Positions 15,500-24,978 of a stretch of 39,269 nt of DNA are shown one piece after another. The DNA is from an uncultured Collinsella sp. (GTDB lineage Bacteria; Actinomycetota; Coriobacteriia; Coriobacteriales; Coriobacteriaceae), in the NCBI GenBank assembly GCA_900550415.1, contig URSO01000014.1:1-39269 (forward strand), in the 5' to 3' direction. The notes beneath the pieces are model-generated. The model was given only the letters and a program-made list of their open reading frames with translations, searched no databases and was not told where the DNA came from. Each line of letters starts with the position of its first letter. Position 1 is the stretch's first letter. Both the position numbers and the translations under genes were made by a program.

Positions 15500-16174
15500 T
15501 TAGTCCAGGTCGTCGGCAGCGAAGTTGTCGATCGGAGCGAAGGGATCGGCCACGGGGACAACCGGGTCAGCGACGGGCAGCGGCTCGGCGGGAACAGTCA
15601 CCGCAGGAGAAGCGGCAGAACCGACCGGCGTGGAGGCCATGAGGTCGGCCGGGAAGGAGTTCTGGGCATCGTCCATGAAGTGCTGAATGAGCTTGAGATA
15701 CTCGGCCTTGAACTCCTCACGAGAAGCCTTGAGACGATCGATCTCCTCGAGCTCAGCCTGCTTTTCGGTCAGAGCCTGGCGGATAACCTCGCGGGCCTTG
15801 GCGTCAGCCTCGTTGCGAATACGCTCAGCGTTCTCATTGGCATCGTTGACGATGGTCTCAGCGGTCTGCTGGGCAGCGATCAGGGCAGCGGAAATCTGGC
15901 GCTCCTGAGCGGAGAAGTCAGGGGCGGGAGCAGCCACGGGGGCGGCAGGAACGGCCTGGGCGGGGGCATCCTGAGCCTGGGCAAGCTGAGCCTGCGCATC
16001 GGCAAGCTGCTGCTCGGTAGCAGTCAGACGACCCTTAAGGTCGACGATCTTAGCGAGCATAGCGTCAACCTCAGAGGACAGCGTCTCCAAGAAGACGTCG
16101 ACCTCGGCAGGATCGTAGCCACGCTTGGCCTCAGAGAAAGTCTGAGCCTGGATGTCTGCAGGGGTAATAGCCAT
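15500..16174 (-). CDS. divIVA: DivIVA-family septum/pole protein
   Basis: DivIVA-like coiled-coil protein of 224 residues that binds curved membrane at septa and poles. The N-terminal lipid-binding segment is typical (ITPADIQAQTFSEAKRGYDPAEVDVFL). Coiled coils follow (about 30-68 and 87-165), separated by an Ala/Pro hinge, and the C-terminus is a Pro/Val/Ala-rich acidic tail ending AADDLD. The start ATG follows AAAAAGGAGACTTGTT. It is the last gene of the sepF-yggT-divIVA string and is followed by the 15444-15473 terminator. Confidence 0.95.
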   Translation of the reverse strand: MAITPADIQAQTFSEAKRGYDPAEVDVFLETLSSEVDAMLAKIVDLKGRLTATEQQLADAQAQLAQAQDAPAQAVPAAPVAAPAPDFSAQERQISAALIAAQQTAETIVNDANENAERIRNEADAKAREVIRQALTEKQAELEEIDRLKASREEFKAEYLKLIQHFMDDAQNSFPADLMASTPVGSAASPAVTVPAEPLPVADPVVPVADPFAPIDNFAADDLD

Positions 16175-16235
16175 AACAAGTCTCCTTTTTCATCGCCTCG
16201 GCGCTACACGCCCGACGTAAGTTACTAAGTCAGTT

Positions 16236-16517
16236 CTACACGAGTATACCTATAAGAAGCTGCAGAACCAGCCTCTGCACCAACTGCAACGCAATAATCG
16301 CAACGACCGGCGAAAAATCGATACCGCCCATCGGCGGGATGAAACGACGGAACAGGTTGAGCCACGGACCGCACACGCTATCAAGCACCGCGGCAATATC
16401 CTGAAGCAAACCACCCTGCTTCATGGGAATCCACGTCATAAAGCAGTAGACGACAATGAGCGTGGAATAGAAGTTGAACAGCGTGTTGACCAGCTGGACG
16501 ATAGTGTAGATGTTGAT
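16236..16517 (-). CDS. yggT: YggT-family membrane protein with apparent non-AUG start
   Basis: YggT/YlmG-type protein with two hydrophobic segments and the family signature LFRRFIPPMGGIDFSPVVAI. The first ATG (16439) would give 67 residues and remove the first membrane helix. Upstream the same frame is open and encodes that helix (NIYTIVQLVNTLFNFYSTLI), but contains no ATG, GTG or TTG back to the sepF stop. A GAGGAG ribosome site at 16524-16529 is placed 6 bases before an ATC at 16517, so ATC is the best start (93 residues). ATT at 16523 is less well spaced. The gene lies between sepF and divIVA, its usual place. Confidence 0.75.
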   Translation of the reverse strand: MNIYTIVQLVNTLFNFYSTLIVVYCFMTWIPMKQGGLLQDIAAVLDSVCGPWLNLFRRFIPPMGGIDFSPVVAIIALQLVQRLVLQLLIGILV

Positions 16518-16538
16518 GGGAATCTCCTCGTCTTGTCT

Positions 16539-17261
16539 TTACTTAAGGTAGCCGTCCGCACGAAGCTTCTTGAGATCGGAATCTTTGACCTCGCAACCGG
16601 CGGGCAGCACCATGAACACGCGGTCGCCCACCTCCTTGACCGTGGCACCCAGACCGCAGGCAAAGCCGTAAGAGAAGTCCAAGACGCGCTTGGCAACTTC
16701 GGTGCGTACGCCCACAAAAATCAGTGCGACAGGCTGCTTGGTGCGAACGCGGCGCACCACGGTCTCCACGTCGTCATAGCTCTCGGGGCGCAGGACATAG
16801 GCCGGCAGCTGCGGTGTGGCGTTGATGATATTGCTCGCATAGGCCGAGGCATCGCTCGGTGCAGGCGCGGGCGCAGCGGCGGCACGGGCGCGGGTGTTCT
16901 CGGCGTAGCTAGACGGCGTGTCATAGGCACCAGGACGATAACCGCTCGCAACACTGTCCTGCGAGCGCGAAGGCGGGTTATACGTTGTGGCATGGCGAGA
17001 GTCATCGCCGACCAGCTGACCGGAGCGCGTATACACGGCAACCGACTCAGCTTCACCGCGGCGCGTCTGACCAAGCAGGCCGTTGCTCGGCTCGTCTTGG
17101 GTGTAGAAGCCCTCGCCCGAAGCACCGCCGTAGCCGTTGCCCTGATAACTATCGTCATAGCCGTCATCGTAGCCGTAGTCGTCGTCCTGGCCATAACCCT
17201 GGTCGTAACCCTGCTGGCCGCCCAGGTGCATCTTATTTTTAATCTCGTCAAGGAAGCCCAT
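16539..17261 (-). CDS. sepF: Cell division protein SepF
   Basis: FtsZ membrane anchor of 240 residues, the usual replacement for FtsA in Actinomycetota. The N-terminal amphipathic helix (MGFLDEIKNKMHLGG) is followed by a long low-complexity linker. The first part of the linker (about 17-47) is made almost only of Gly, Tyr, Asp and Gln with no basic residue. The C-terminal SepF domain (about 150-235) includes KQPVALIFVGV, LDFSYGFACGL and VFMVLPAG. ATG 17261 is chosen over an upstream frame extension because the amphipathic helix must be N-terminal and GAGAGGACACAACC precedes it. Confidence 0.95.
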   Translation of the reverse strand: MGFLDEIKNKMHLGGQQGYDQGYGQDDDYGYDDGYDDSYQGNGYGGASGEGFYTQDEPSNGLLGQTRRGEAESVAVYTRSGQLVGDDSRHATTYNPPSRSQDSVASGYRPGAYDTPSSYAENTRARAAAAPAPAPSDASAYASNIINATPQLPAYVLRPESYDDVETVVRRVRTKQPVALIFVGVRTEVAKRVLDFSYGFACGLGATVKEVGDRVFMVLPAGCEVKDSDLKKLRADGYLK

Positions 17262-17321
17262 GGTTGTGTCCTCTCGCGGTTTAGTGCAGGCGCCCCGATA
17301 ATCAGTGCGCACTTCAGAGCC

Positions 17322-18059
17322 TCATTTTACTGCAAACTCCGGGCTAAATACTACCCTGCCCAGGCGAACGAGCGTAGAGCCCTCCTCAAGGGCAGGCTCA
17401 AAGTCCTCGCTCATGCCGCAGGAAAGCTCAGGCAGGTTCAAATCGAGATGCACCGCCTCCAGCTCATCCCTCAGCTCACGAAGCCCCGCAAAGGTGCGGC
17501 GTGCCACATCCTTATTCCCCCGGGGCGCCATAGTCATAAGCCCCTGTACGCAAATTCCCTCAAGTTCCGCAAGCTCACCCGCGGCGGCGCGAATCTCATC
17601 GGGCGAAAAGCCTCCCTTCGACTCCTCACCGCTCACATTGACCTCGATGAGCACACGCTGGGGGCCGGCGAGCTCGCCTGCCTCAATCTTGCGGACAGCA
17701 CGGCTCGAGATCGCCTGTGCCAGATGCAGCGAACCCACCGAGTGAATCAGCTCGGCTGAGCCCAGCACCGCATTGATCTTATTGGTCTGCAGGTTGCCGA
17801 TCATATCGAAGCGCACCTCGGGCAGCTCCGGATGCTCCGCCAGACCCGTGAGCTTGCGAACCAGCTCCTGCGGGCGGTTCTCGGCAAAATGGCGATACCC
17901 CGCCTGGATGGCGGCAACGGTCTCATCGACACCAACGGTCTTGGACACGGCAATGAGGCGCGCGGCGTCGTGGGGGCGGCCCGCGCGATCGAGCGCCGCA
18001 TAAAAACGTTCCAGAATCTGCTCGCGGCGAGCGCGCATCAAGTCCAAATAGTTATCCAT
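17322..18059 (-). CDS. yggS: YggS-family PLP homeostasis protein
   Basis: Pyridoxal-phosphate-binding protein of 245 residues (YggS/YlmE/PLPBP), which buffers free PLP. The Schiff-base lysine is in LIAVSKT (about Lys40). Further blocks are HFAENRPQELVRK, FDMIGNLQTNK (with Asp where His is usual in HFIG), GLMTMAP and LSCGMSEDFEPAL with GSTLVRLGR. ATG 18059 follows GGAGGCGATTAGC. In most Gram-positives ylmE follows ylmD directly. Here pst-phoU lies between them. Confidence 0.95.
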   Translation of the reverse strand: MDNYLDLMRARREQILERFYAALDRAGRPHDAARLIAVSKTVGVDETVAAIQAGYRHFAENRPQELVRKLTGLAEHPELPEVRFDMIGNLQTNKINAVLGSAELIHSVGSLHLAQAISSRAVRKIEAGELAGPQRVLIEVNVSGEESKGGFSPDEIRAAAGELAELEGICVQGLMTMAPRGNKDVARRTFAGLRELRDELEAVHLDLNLPELSCGMSEDFEPALEEGSTLVRLGRVVFSPEFAVK

Positions 18060-18109
18060 TGCTAATCGCCTCCGCTGACAGCCAAACAAGTAGTCCCATG
18101 CTAACGCAA

Positions 18110-18141
18110 GAGCGCGGTCCCGCATGTGCAAGGCCGCGCTC
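18110..18141. terminator. Hairpin between phoU and yggS
   Basis: GAGCGCGG at 18110-18117 pairs with CCGCGCTC at 18134-18141 around a 16-base loop. It lies 38 bases past the phoU stop. The T-tract on the minus side is poor (CTTGCGTT), so termination may be partial. Confidence 0.5.
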
Positions 18142-18178
18142 ACTTAGGTATTTACAATCTTTCGACGAACGGGGTCAC

Positions 18179-19036
18179 TTACTCCTCGTCGTCCTCGCCA
18201 TCGTCCTCGTCCTCAAGATGATCGAGCAGGTAGCGAAGACCCTCGCTGACCTCGTTGGCGGGCACCTTGGCAACGTAACGCGCGTCGACGGCGGGCCTCA
18301 TGATAACACCCTCGCCCGAAGGCACGCGCATGCTCTCGAGCTCATCCTCGTCCACACGGGCGATATCGCCGGCGTTCATACGCTGACCAGTCAACAGGAA
18401 GGTCAGACGGCAAGCGGCATCGATGGAAATGGAAGCGATGCGATCGAGGTAGCGCGAAACCATGATGGCGCGGCGCAGGTCGTCATAGTTGCTGTCGTCG
18501 TCCATAAAGTCGCCCGTATCCATACGGTTAAAGGTGCGGAAGAACTTCTCGTAGGCAGCGTGCACTGGCTCGTCCTCGACGGCCAGGTTGCAGATGATGG
18601 ACATATCATTGGTGACGAGCGCAGAAAGCGAAGAGCCCAGCACCTGGTAGACGGCCTCAGCCTCGGCCTCAACCGTGCCGACAAGCTCCTTGGGCAGCGA
18701 GATGTCGGCCTTGATCATATGACGCGTGGCACGGCAGATCTGACGGACCTTATCGGTCATGCGCTGCAGGTTAAAGTCGACGTAGATGATCGTCTGAAGC
18801 AGGCGGAAGTCGGAGGCGACCGGTGACTGCGTGGCGATCAGGTTGTAGCAGACGGCCTCCAGGTTGGCGCAGCGCGCGTCAATCGAAAGCGTGCGCTTCT
18901 TGGTCTTGGTGGCGAGCTTGCGGTCGTCGGTCACATAGGCCTTCACGGCATCGTGGAGGGCCAGATCGACGGCCTCATAGATGCTCAGCATCTCGTGACG
19001 GGCCTCGACGAGCTGACGGGAAAACAGTTTGCGCAT
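18179..19036 (-). CDS. phoU: Phosphate uptake regulator PhoU
   Basis: PhoU protein of 285 residues that controls the Pst transporter and, where present, phosphate two-component signalling. Two three-helix PhoU repeats are visible. The first contains DARCANLEAVCYNLIATQSP and DFRLLQTIIY with RMTDKVRQI. The second contains YDDLRRAIMVSRYLDRIASISID. The usual length is about 220-240. Here a C-terminal extension of about 60 residues ends in an acidic run (EDEDDGEDDEE). The start ATG follows GGAGTGAACC. It is the last gene of the pst operon. Confidence 0.95.
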   Translation of the reverse strand: MRKLFSRQLVEARHEMLSIYEAVDLALHDAVKAYVTDDRKLATKTKKRTLSIDARCANLEAVCYNLIATQSPVASDFRLLQTIIYVDFNLQRMTDKVRQICRATRHMIKADISLPKELVGTVEAEAEAVYQVLGSSLSALVTNDMSIICNLAVEDEPVHAAYEKFFRTFNRMDTGDFMDDDSNYDDLRRAIMVSRYLDRIASISIDAACRLTFLLTGQRMNAGDIARVDEDELESMRVPSGEGVIMRPAVDARYVAKVPANEVSEGLRYLLDHLEDEDDGEDDEE

Positions 19037-19128
19037 GGTTCACTCCAATCAGTTGGGTGCGGTCATGCCGCCCGCACAGTGAATACGCACCGGACCAGGT
19101 CCGATCGGCTTGGGACTAGTCGCACCGA

Positions 19129-19932
<804 letters not shown>

Positions 19933-19944
19933 GGGACTCCTTAA

Positions 19945-20850
19945 CTAGCGACGCTTGCGCGACAGGAAGCGCGCAAACAGGTTGAAGGCCAGAATGATCA
20001 CCATCAGCAAGAGCGCGGTGCCGTAGGCTGCGTTCATGTTGATGCCGTCGTTGGCAAGCAGGTACAGGTGAACCGTCATGGGGCGGCCGGAATCGAGCGG
20101 CGAAATAGGTAGATTGATGGCTTGGCCCATGGTGTAGAGCACCACCGCGGTCTCGCCAATGGCGCGGCCGATGGCGAGGACGATGCCCGTGGCAATACGG
20201 CCAAAGGCAGAAGGAAGCACAATCTTGGAGACAACCTGCCACTTGGTGGCGCCCAGGCCGTACGCGCCCCAACGGATATAGCGCGGGACGGCGCGAATGG
20301 CCTCTTCGGTGGTGCGCATGACGATGGGAAGCATCAAGAGCGCGAGCGCCAGAGCGGCCGAAACCATCGAAAGGCCCAGGCCCATGGCCTCGACAAACAA
20401 GGCGTAGCCAAACAGGCCCATAACGATGGAGGGCACCGAGGCCAAAGCGTCAGCAGCGTAGCGAATGAGCTCGACGACCTTGCCCTGCTTGGCGTACTCG
20501 GCCAGATAGACGGCTGCCAGCACAGCAATCGGCGTGCAGATAAGCATGGCGAGCGCCGTCACATAGACGGTCGAGACGATCGTGGGCCAAATTCCGCCCT
20601 CGGCGTTGACGCCCTGGGGCCAACCGAAGATAAAGTCGAGCGAGATATGAGGCAGGCCGTTAATGACCACATAGGCGATGATGGCAACCAGCACCAGCGT
20701 GGTGATGTAGGCAGCCGCGCGGAATACGCCGAGCATGATCTTGTTGGACAAGTCCTTGTTGATGCGGCCCTTCTTGCCATGGGAAAGGGCACGCTTGATG
20801 CGCTCGCGCGACGAGGTCGTATCGACCGTCGTGTCAACGGAATCGGACAT
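19945..20850 (-). CDS. pstA: Phosphate ABC transporter permease PstA
   Basis: Inner-membrane permease subunit of 301 residues with about six helices and the binding-protein-dependent permease motif around EAIRAVPRYIRWGAYGLGAT (the EAA loop that contacts PstB). A cytoplasmic N-terminus rich in Arg and Lys precedes the first helix. Its ATG lies 3 bases after the pstC stop, with GGGGGTAGGCT as the ribosome site, indicating translational coupling. Confidence 0.95.
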   Translation of the reverse strand: MSDSVDTTVDTTSSRERIKRALSHGKKGRINKDLSNKIMLGVFRAAAYITTLVLVAIIAYVVINGLPHISLDFIFGWPQGVNAEGGIWPTIVSTVYVTALAMLICTPIAVLAAVYLAEYAKQGKVVELIRYAADALASVPSIVMGLFGYALFVEAMGLGLSMVSAALALALLMLPIVMRTTEEAIRAVPRYIRWGAYGLGATKWQVVSKIVLPSAFGRIATGIVLAIGRAIGETAVVLYTMGQAINLPISPLDSGRPMTVHLYLLANDGINMNAAYGTALLLMVIILAFNLFARFLSRKRR

Positions 20851-20853
20851 AGC

Positions 20854-21780
20854 CTACCCCCTCTTCTTCTTGGAAATCAGACGGACGATGCCCACCAGCG
20901 TGGCGGAGATGATAAACAGGACCACGCCCATGCCGAACAGCGCCGAGCGGTGCAGACCCGAGGAATAGCTCATGTCGAGCGCGATCTGGCTCGTGAGCGT
21001 CGAGATGGGGCTCGCAATGCTGTCGGGAATAACCGGGGCGTTACCCACGACCATGAGCACGGCCATGGTCTCGCCGATGGCACGGCCCATACCCAGCACG
21101 ATGGCATCCACGATACCCAGCTTGGCGGCAGGTAGCACGACCTTATAGATGGTCTGCCACTTGGTGGCACCCATGGCATAGGACGCCTCGCGAATGCCCA
21201 TGGGAATGGAATTGAGGGCATCGATGGTAAGCGTGGTAATGGTGGGAACGATCATGATGGCGAGCACGAACCACGCCGTCAGCGCACCAAAACCAAGACC
21301 ACCGGTCAGTTGCGCGATAAACGGACGGATGATGATCATGCCAAAGAAGCCATAGATGATAGAAGGGATGCCGGCCAACAGGTCAACGGCAGGGCTGATG
21401 AGCTTGCGCACGCGCTTGCTGGCGATCTCGACCAGATACACGGCCGTGCCCACGCCTAGGGGCACACCCATGGCGAGCGCACCGACGGTCACCAGACCCG
21501 AGCCGGCAAGCAGCGACACGATGCCGTAGTGGCCCTCAGAGGGCGCCCACGTAAAGCTAAAGAAGTCCGCCAGACCGATGTCGGTAAAGACGGGCAGCGC
21601 CGAGTACGTGGTAAAGACAAAAATCAGGATGACGGTAACAACCGCCAAGAACGCGCAGGCAAAGAAAATCCACTGCAGCGCCTTCTCCTTGATATAGGTG
21701 CTGCGCGATACGAGCGCCAGCTCGCGCTTCTTGGGCGCCTGAGCATTCTGCTCAGTCTGGGAGTTTTCCCGTGCTTCCAT
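20854..21780 (-). CDS. pstC: Phosphate ABC transporter permease PstC
   Basis: Second permease subunit of the Pst importer, 308 residues. It has a hydrophilic N-terminal tail of about 40 residues, a first helix (WIFFACAFLAVVTVILIFVF), and an EAA loop around MGIREASYAMGATKWQT. ATG 21780 is chosen over an in-frame GTG at 21789 because GGGGAG is spaced 8 bases from the ATG. The start is one base after the pstS stop, so the genes are tightly coupled. Confidence 0.95.
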   Translation of the reverse strand: MEARENSQTEQNAQAPKKRELALVSRSTYIKEKALQWIFFACAFLAVVTVILIFVFTTYSALPVFTDIGLADFFSFTWAPSEGHYGIVSLLAGSGLVTVGALAMGVPLGVGTAVYLVEIASKRVRKLISPAVDLLAGIPSIIYGFFGMIIIRPFIAQLTGGLGFGALTAWFVLAIMIVPTITTLTIDALNSIPMGIREASYAMGATKWQTIYKVVLPAAKLGIVDAIVLGMGRAIGETMAVLMVVGNAPVIPDSIASPISTLTSQIALDMSYSSGLHRSALFGMGVVLFIISATLVGIVRLISKKKRG

Positions 21781-21781
21781 G

Positions 21782-22618
21782 CTACTCACTCCCCTTCTCG
21801 TCGTTGGTGACGGGAATAAAGCCCGCCTCGCGAATCTGCTTGTCCATCTTTTCGGACGTCACGTAGTCGATGTAATCCTGTGCCTGCTGCGAAGGCGCAC
21901 CCTTCACAAAGAAGTAAAGGTCGCGCGAGATGGGATAGCCGCCACTCGCGACCGTCTTCTCGGACGCCTCGACATGGTTGACCGAGACGGCCTTGACCGA
22001 GGTCTTGGCGTTGAGGCTATCGACGAAGCCCAGCGAAATGTAGCCGATAGCCCCGCGCGAACGAGATACCACGTCGCGCACCTGGCCCGTGCCCGAAAGA
22101 ACGGCGGAGCGGCGATCGAACGGGGTGCCGTCCATCACGATGGTGCGGAAGGCTTCACGCGTGCCAGACGCCTCATCTCGGTTGATAACCTGGATCTTCA
22201 GGTCCTCTCCGCCGACTTCCTTCCAGTTGGTGATCTTGCCGGCGTAAATATCGCGGAGCTGCTCGGTCGAGAGGTTATCGACCGGGTTATCGTCGTTCAC
22301 GATGACCGCGATACCGTCGTGGGCAATGACGATGGGAGTCAGGCCCAGATCTTGTTCGTCGGCATTGAGTCCACGGGAGGAGCTGGCGATATCGGCCGTG
22401 CCGGCGCTGACGGCCTCGATGCCGGCGGAAGAACCCAAACCGGAAACGAGCACGTCGATGCCGGTCTCTTCCTTAAAGCCCTCGGCCGCAATCTCGGCGA
22501 TAGGAAGACAGGTCGTGGAGCCGGCGACGGTAATGGAAGAGGTAGAAGATCCCGAAGAACAGGCGCACAGCGTAAGCGTAAGCACAGCGGCGCTCAGGAC
22601 CGATACGATCTTTCTCAT
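21782..22618 (-). CDS. pstS: Phosphate-binding lipoprotein PstS
   Basis: Substrate-binding lipoprotein of the Pst importer, 278 residues. A signal peptide ends in the lipobox LCAC with Cys20 as the modified residue, followed by a Ser/Gly linker. Phosphate-site blocks are VAGSTTCLPIAE, DIASSSRGL and NRDEASGTREAF. Its ATG overlaps the pgeF stop in an ATGA, so pgeF and pst are co-translated. No Pho-box could be identified with confidence upstream. Confidence 0.96.
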   Translation of the reverse strand: MRKIVSVLSAAVLTLTLCACSSGSSTSSITVAGSTTCLPIAEIAAEGFKEETGIDVLVSGLGSSAGIEAVSAGTADIASSSRGLNADEQDLGLTPIVIAHDGIAVIVNDDNPVDNLSTEQLRDIYAGKITNWKEVGGEDLKIQVINRDEASGTREAFRTIVMDGTPFDRRSAVLSGTGQVRDVVSRSRGAIGYISLGFVDSLNAKTSVKAVSVNHVEASEKTVASGGYPISRDLYFFVKGAPSQQAQDYIDYVTSEKMDKQIREAGFIPVTNDEKGSE

Positions 22619-23415
22619 AGCATCACGCCGATCGCAGCATGGCGCCCACAGGTGCCGTCCTCGTTACGGTAGGAATAAAAGCGGTCGTTCTGACGCACGG
22701 TCGAAAGCTGGGTATCCACAATCCCATCCGCATCGACACCGACATCTACCAGCGCCTCACGAATGGCGGCAGATAGATCGAGCATGCGAGAAGCGCCCGC
22801 ATCGATGCACGAGAACTCGGCGGCAAAGCGGCCCATGAGCTCCTGGGAAACCTCGTACTCGTCACCCAGGATATGGGGACCGATATAGGCAGAAACATCG
22901 CTCGCATTGCAACCAGCCGCCTCGCAGAGCGCCTGGCACGCCTTGGCGGAAATGCGCGCAATCGTACCCTTCCAGCCAGAATGCACCACGGCAAAACCGT
23001 TGGGAGCAACCAGCACCACGGGAACGCAATCGGCAAAGCAAAGCATCACGGGCACCTCACGGGCCGTGCAGACGATGGCATCGCAGCCCTCGGCAATCTG
23101 CTCGCGAATGTTCTCGAGAACATCGGCGCCGTTCGAGGTCACCGTCACGACGTGGTCACCATGTACTTGATTGGGCACGAGCAGATTATGCTCGCACTCA
23201 GCGGCCCCCATGGCCTCGAGCACGCGGCGACGATTTTCTTGAACGGCAAAGGGGTCATCGCCTACATGCGAGCCCAGGTTGAGCGAGGAGTACGCATCTT
23301 CGGAAACGCCACCGGCGCGCTCGGTGAAGGCAAAGCGGACATTGTGCGTCGCGCCCTCTACCAATGTAACTCCATCATGGTCGACACGCGAAACCCTGTC
23401 CGCACGTGCTGCCAT
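22615..23415 (-). CDS. pgeF: PgeF/YfiH-family (YlmD) multicopper-like protein
   Basis: Peptidoglycan-editing-factor family protein of 266 residues (YfiH/YlmD, 'polyphenol oxidase' fold). Members have been reported to remove misincorporated residues from UDP-MurNAc or to act as purine nucleoside enzymes. The zinc and catalytic residues are visible: QVHGDH (His85), FADCVPVVL (Cys130) and VHSGWKGT (His145). ATG 23415 follows AGGAGGCTTTAGT. It lies downstream of ftsZ, as in Bacillus and other Gram-positives, but a terminator separates them and pstS overlaps its end. Confidence 0.95.
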   Translation of the reverse strand: MAARADRVSRVDHDGVTLVEGATHNVRFAFTERAGGVSEDAYSSLNLGSHVGDDPFAVQENRRRVLEAMGAAECEHNLLVPNQVHGDHVVTVTSNGADVLENIREQIAEGCDAIVCTAREVPVMLCFADCVPVVLVAPNGFAVVHSGWKGTIARISAKACQALCEAAGCNASDVSAYIGPHILGDEYEVSQELMGRFAAEFSCIDAGASRMLDLSAAIREALVDVGVDADGIVDTQLSTVRQNDRFYSYRNEDGTCGRHAAIGVML

Positions 23416-23563
23416 ACTAAAGCCTCCTAATAACACAAGTATCGCGGCGTCGCCGCGCGGTCCGCGTTTATACGGCTGTCATACTTCCTTAAAAGGATAC
23501 CCGCAGCGGTAGGGACCAAACGTAAAGGGAACGTAAGGAGATTGGAGGCTTTCGTTTACAAAC

Positions 23564-23603
23564 GAGAAACAAAACGGGGTGCATCCAAATGGACACACCC
23601 CGT
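23564..23603 (-). terminator. ftsZ terminator
   Basis: ACGGGGTG at 23574-23581 pairs with CACCCCGT at 23596-23603, and TTTTGTTT follows on the minus strand. It separates the dcw operon from pgeF-pst. The rest of the gap (23416-23563) probably holds the pgeF-pst promoter, but no convincing -35/-10 pair was found. Confidence 0.85.
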
Positions 23604-23624
23604 GCAGGTCGTTGAAAAAACGAA

Positions 23625-24779
23625 CTAGAAGCTGCCGCGCTTGAGGAAGTCGGGAAGCTCAAACTGGTCGTTGCCAAAGTTGGGCAGCTCGGTACCACCG
23701 ACGTTGCGAGTCGGGGCAGCCTGAGCCGGGCTGGCAGCCGGAGCAGTACGCTGCGGCTCAGCGGAAGCAGCTACCTTGCTCTGAGACTGCTGAGCAGCAA
23801 AGAGCTCGTCCTGACGGTTGACGTTGGAGTCAGAGAAGCCCGTGGCAATAACAGTGATGCGCACCTGGTCGCCCAGGGACTCGTCAACAACGGTACCAAA
23901 GATGATGTTGGCCTCGGGGTCGACGGCATTGGCGACAACGTCGGCGGCGTCGCTGATCTCCTGGATGCCCAGGTCCTTGGAGCCGGCGATGGAAAGCAGG
24001 ACGCGCGTGGCGCCATCGATGGAGCTCTCGAGCAGCGGGCTGGAAATAGCCTGCTGGGCGGCGTCGACGGCACGGGTGTCCCCAGAAGCGGTGCCGATGC
24101 CCATCATGGCGGTACCGGCCTGCTTCATGATGGTCTTAACATCGGCGAAGTCCAGGTTGATGATACCGGGGACGGTGATGAGGTCGGTGATGCCCTGGGT
24201 GCCCTGGGAAAGGACGCCATCGGCAATCGCGAAGGCCTCGAGCATGGTGGTCTTCTTCTCGGCGATGTCGAGCAGCTTGTCGTTAGGGATAACGATCATG
24301 GTGTCGACGCAATCGGAGAGGGTCTTGATGCCCTCCTCGGCGCTCTTCTTGCGCTTGCGACCCTCGAAGGTGAAGGGCTTGGTCACGACGGCGACGGTCA
24401 GCGCGCCGACCTCGTTCATCGCGATATCGGCAACGATGGGAGCGGCGCCGGTACCGGTACCACCGCCCTCGCCGCAGGTGATGAACACCATGTCGGCGCC
24501 AGCGAGCGCCTCGGCAATGTCATCGCGGGACTCATCGGCAGCCTTGCGGCCAACCTCGGGGTTGGCGCCGGCGCCCAGGCCGCGGGTAAGGTCGGTGCCG
24601 ATGTGCACCTTGATATCGGCATCAGAGATCGCGAGCGCCTGAGCATCGGTGTTGATGGCAACAAATTCGACGCCGCGGATGCCCTCTTCGATCATTCGAT
24701 TGACCGCGTTGGTACCGCCGCCGCCGACGCCGACCACCTTAATGACGGCAAGGTAGTTGTTGATCTCTGTCTCGTGCAT
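23625..24779 (-). CDS. ftsZ: Cell division GTPase FtsZ
   Basis: Tubulin-like GTPase of 384 residues that forms the division ring. The GTP-binding loop GGGTGTG is at about 104-110, the N-terminal glycine-rich strand is VVGVGGGGTNAV, and the T7 synergy loop is in NLDFADVKTIM. A variable Ala/Pro/Gln linker leads to the conserved tail ELPDFLKRGSF, which binds SepF and FtsQ/W partners. ATG 24779 follows TTCGGAGGACCGAC. An upstream in-frame ATG lacks support. A 199-base AT-rich gap upstream suggests its own promoter in addition to operon read-through. Confidence 0.98.
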   Translation of the reverse strand: MHETEINNYLAVIKVVGVGGGGTNAVNRMIEEGIRGVEFVAINTDAQALAISDADIKVHIGTDLTRGLGAGANPEVGRKAADESRDDIAEALAGADMVFITCGEGGGTGTGAAPIVADIAMNEVGALTVAVVTKPFTFEGRKRKKSAEEGIKTLSDCVDTMIVIPNDKLLDIAEKKTTMLEAFAIADGVLSQGTQGITDLITVPGIINLDFADVKTIMKQAGTAMMGIGTASGDTRAVDAAQQAISSPLLESSIDGATRVLLSIAGSKDLGIQEISDAADVVANAVDPEANIIFGTVVDESLGDQVRITVIATGFSDSNVNRQDELFAAQQSQSKVAASAEPQRTAPAASPAQAAPTRNVGGTELPNFGNDQFELPDFLKRGSF

Positions 24780-24900
24780 GTCGGTCCTCCGAACAAAGGT
24801 TATAGCCATAGCATGGGTTGACCCCTGCGCACATTAACCTTCAGGTTGAAAGTAAATGCAAAGGTAAACCGTATTATGTTTGCACATTATGAACGTATCA

Positions 24901-24914
24901 GTCAAATAATTGAC
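24901..24914. promoter_or_regulatory. Small palindrome upstream of ftsZ
   Basis: GTCAAATAATTGAC has perfect 5-base arms around ATAA and lies 122 bases before the ftsZ start, in an AT-rich gap unlike the surrounding GC-rich DNA. It may be an operator, but no regulator can be named. Confidence 0.25.
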
Positions 24915-24978
24915 CGTGAAAACCAAACAAACCAGATAAACGGCGTGGTATGGCCCCTCAACAAAGCCATTTAGGATG

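Noticed and set aside
16236..16439. yggT as a 67-residue protein starting at ATG 16439
   Set aside because: It would lose the first membrane helix, which is encoded in frame just upstream behind a GAGGAG ribosome site.
17097..17230. Short repeats suggesting a CRISPR or minisatellite in sepF
   Set aside because: The repetition comes from Gly/Tyr/Asp codons of the SepF linker, with no fixed unit or spacer.
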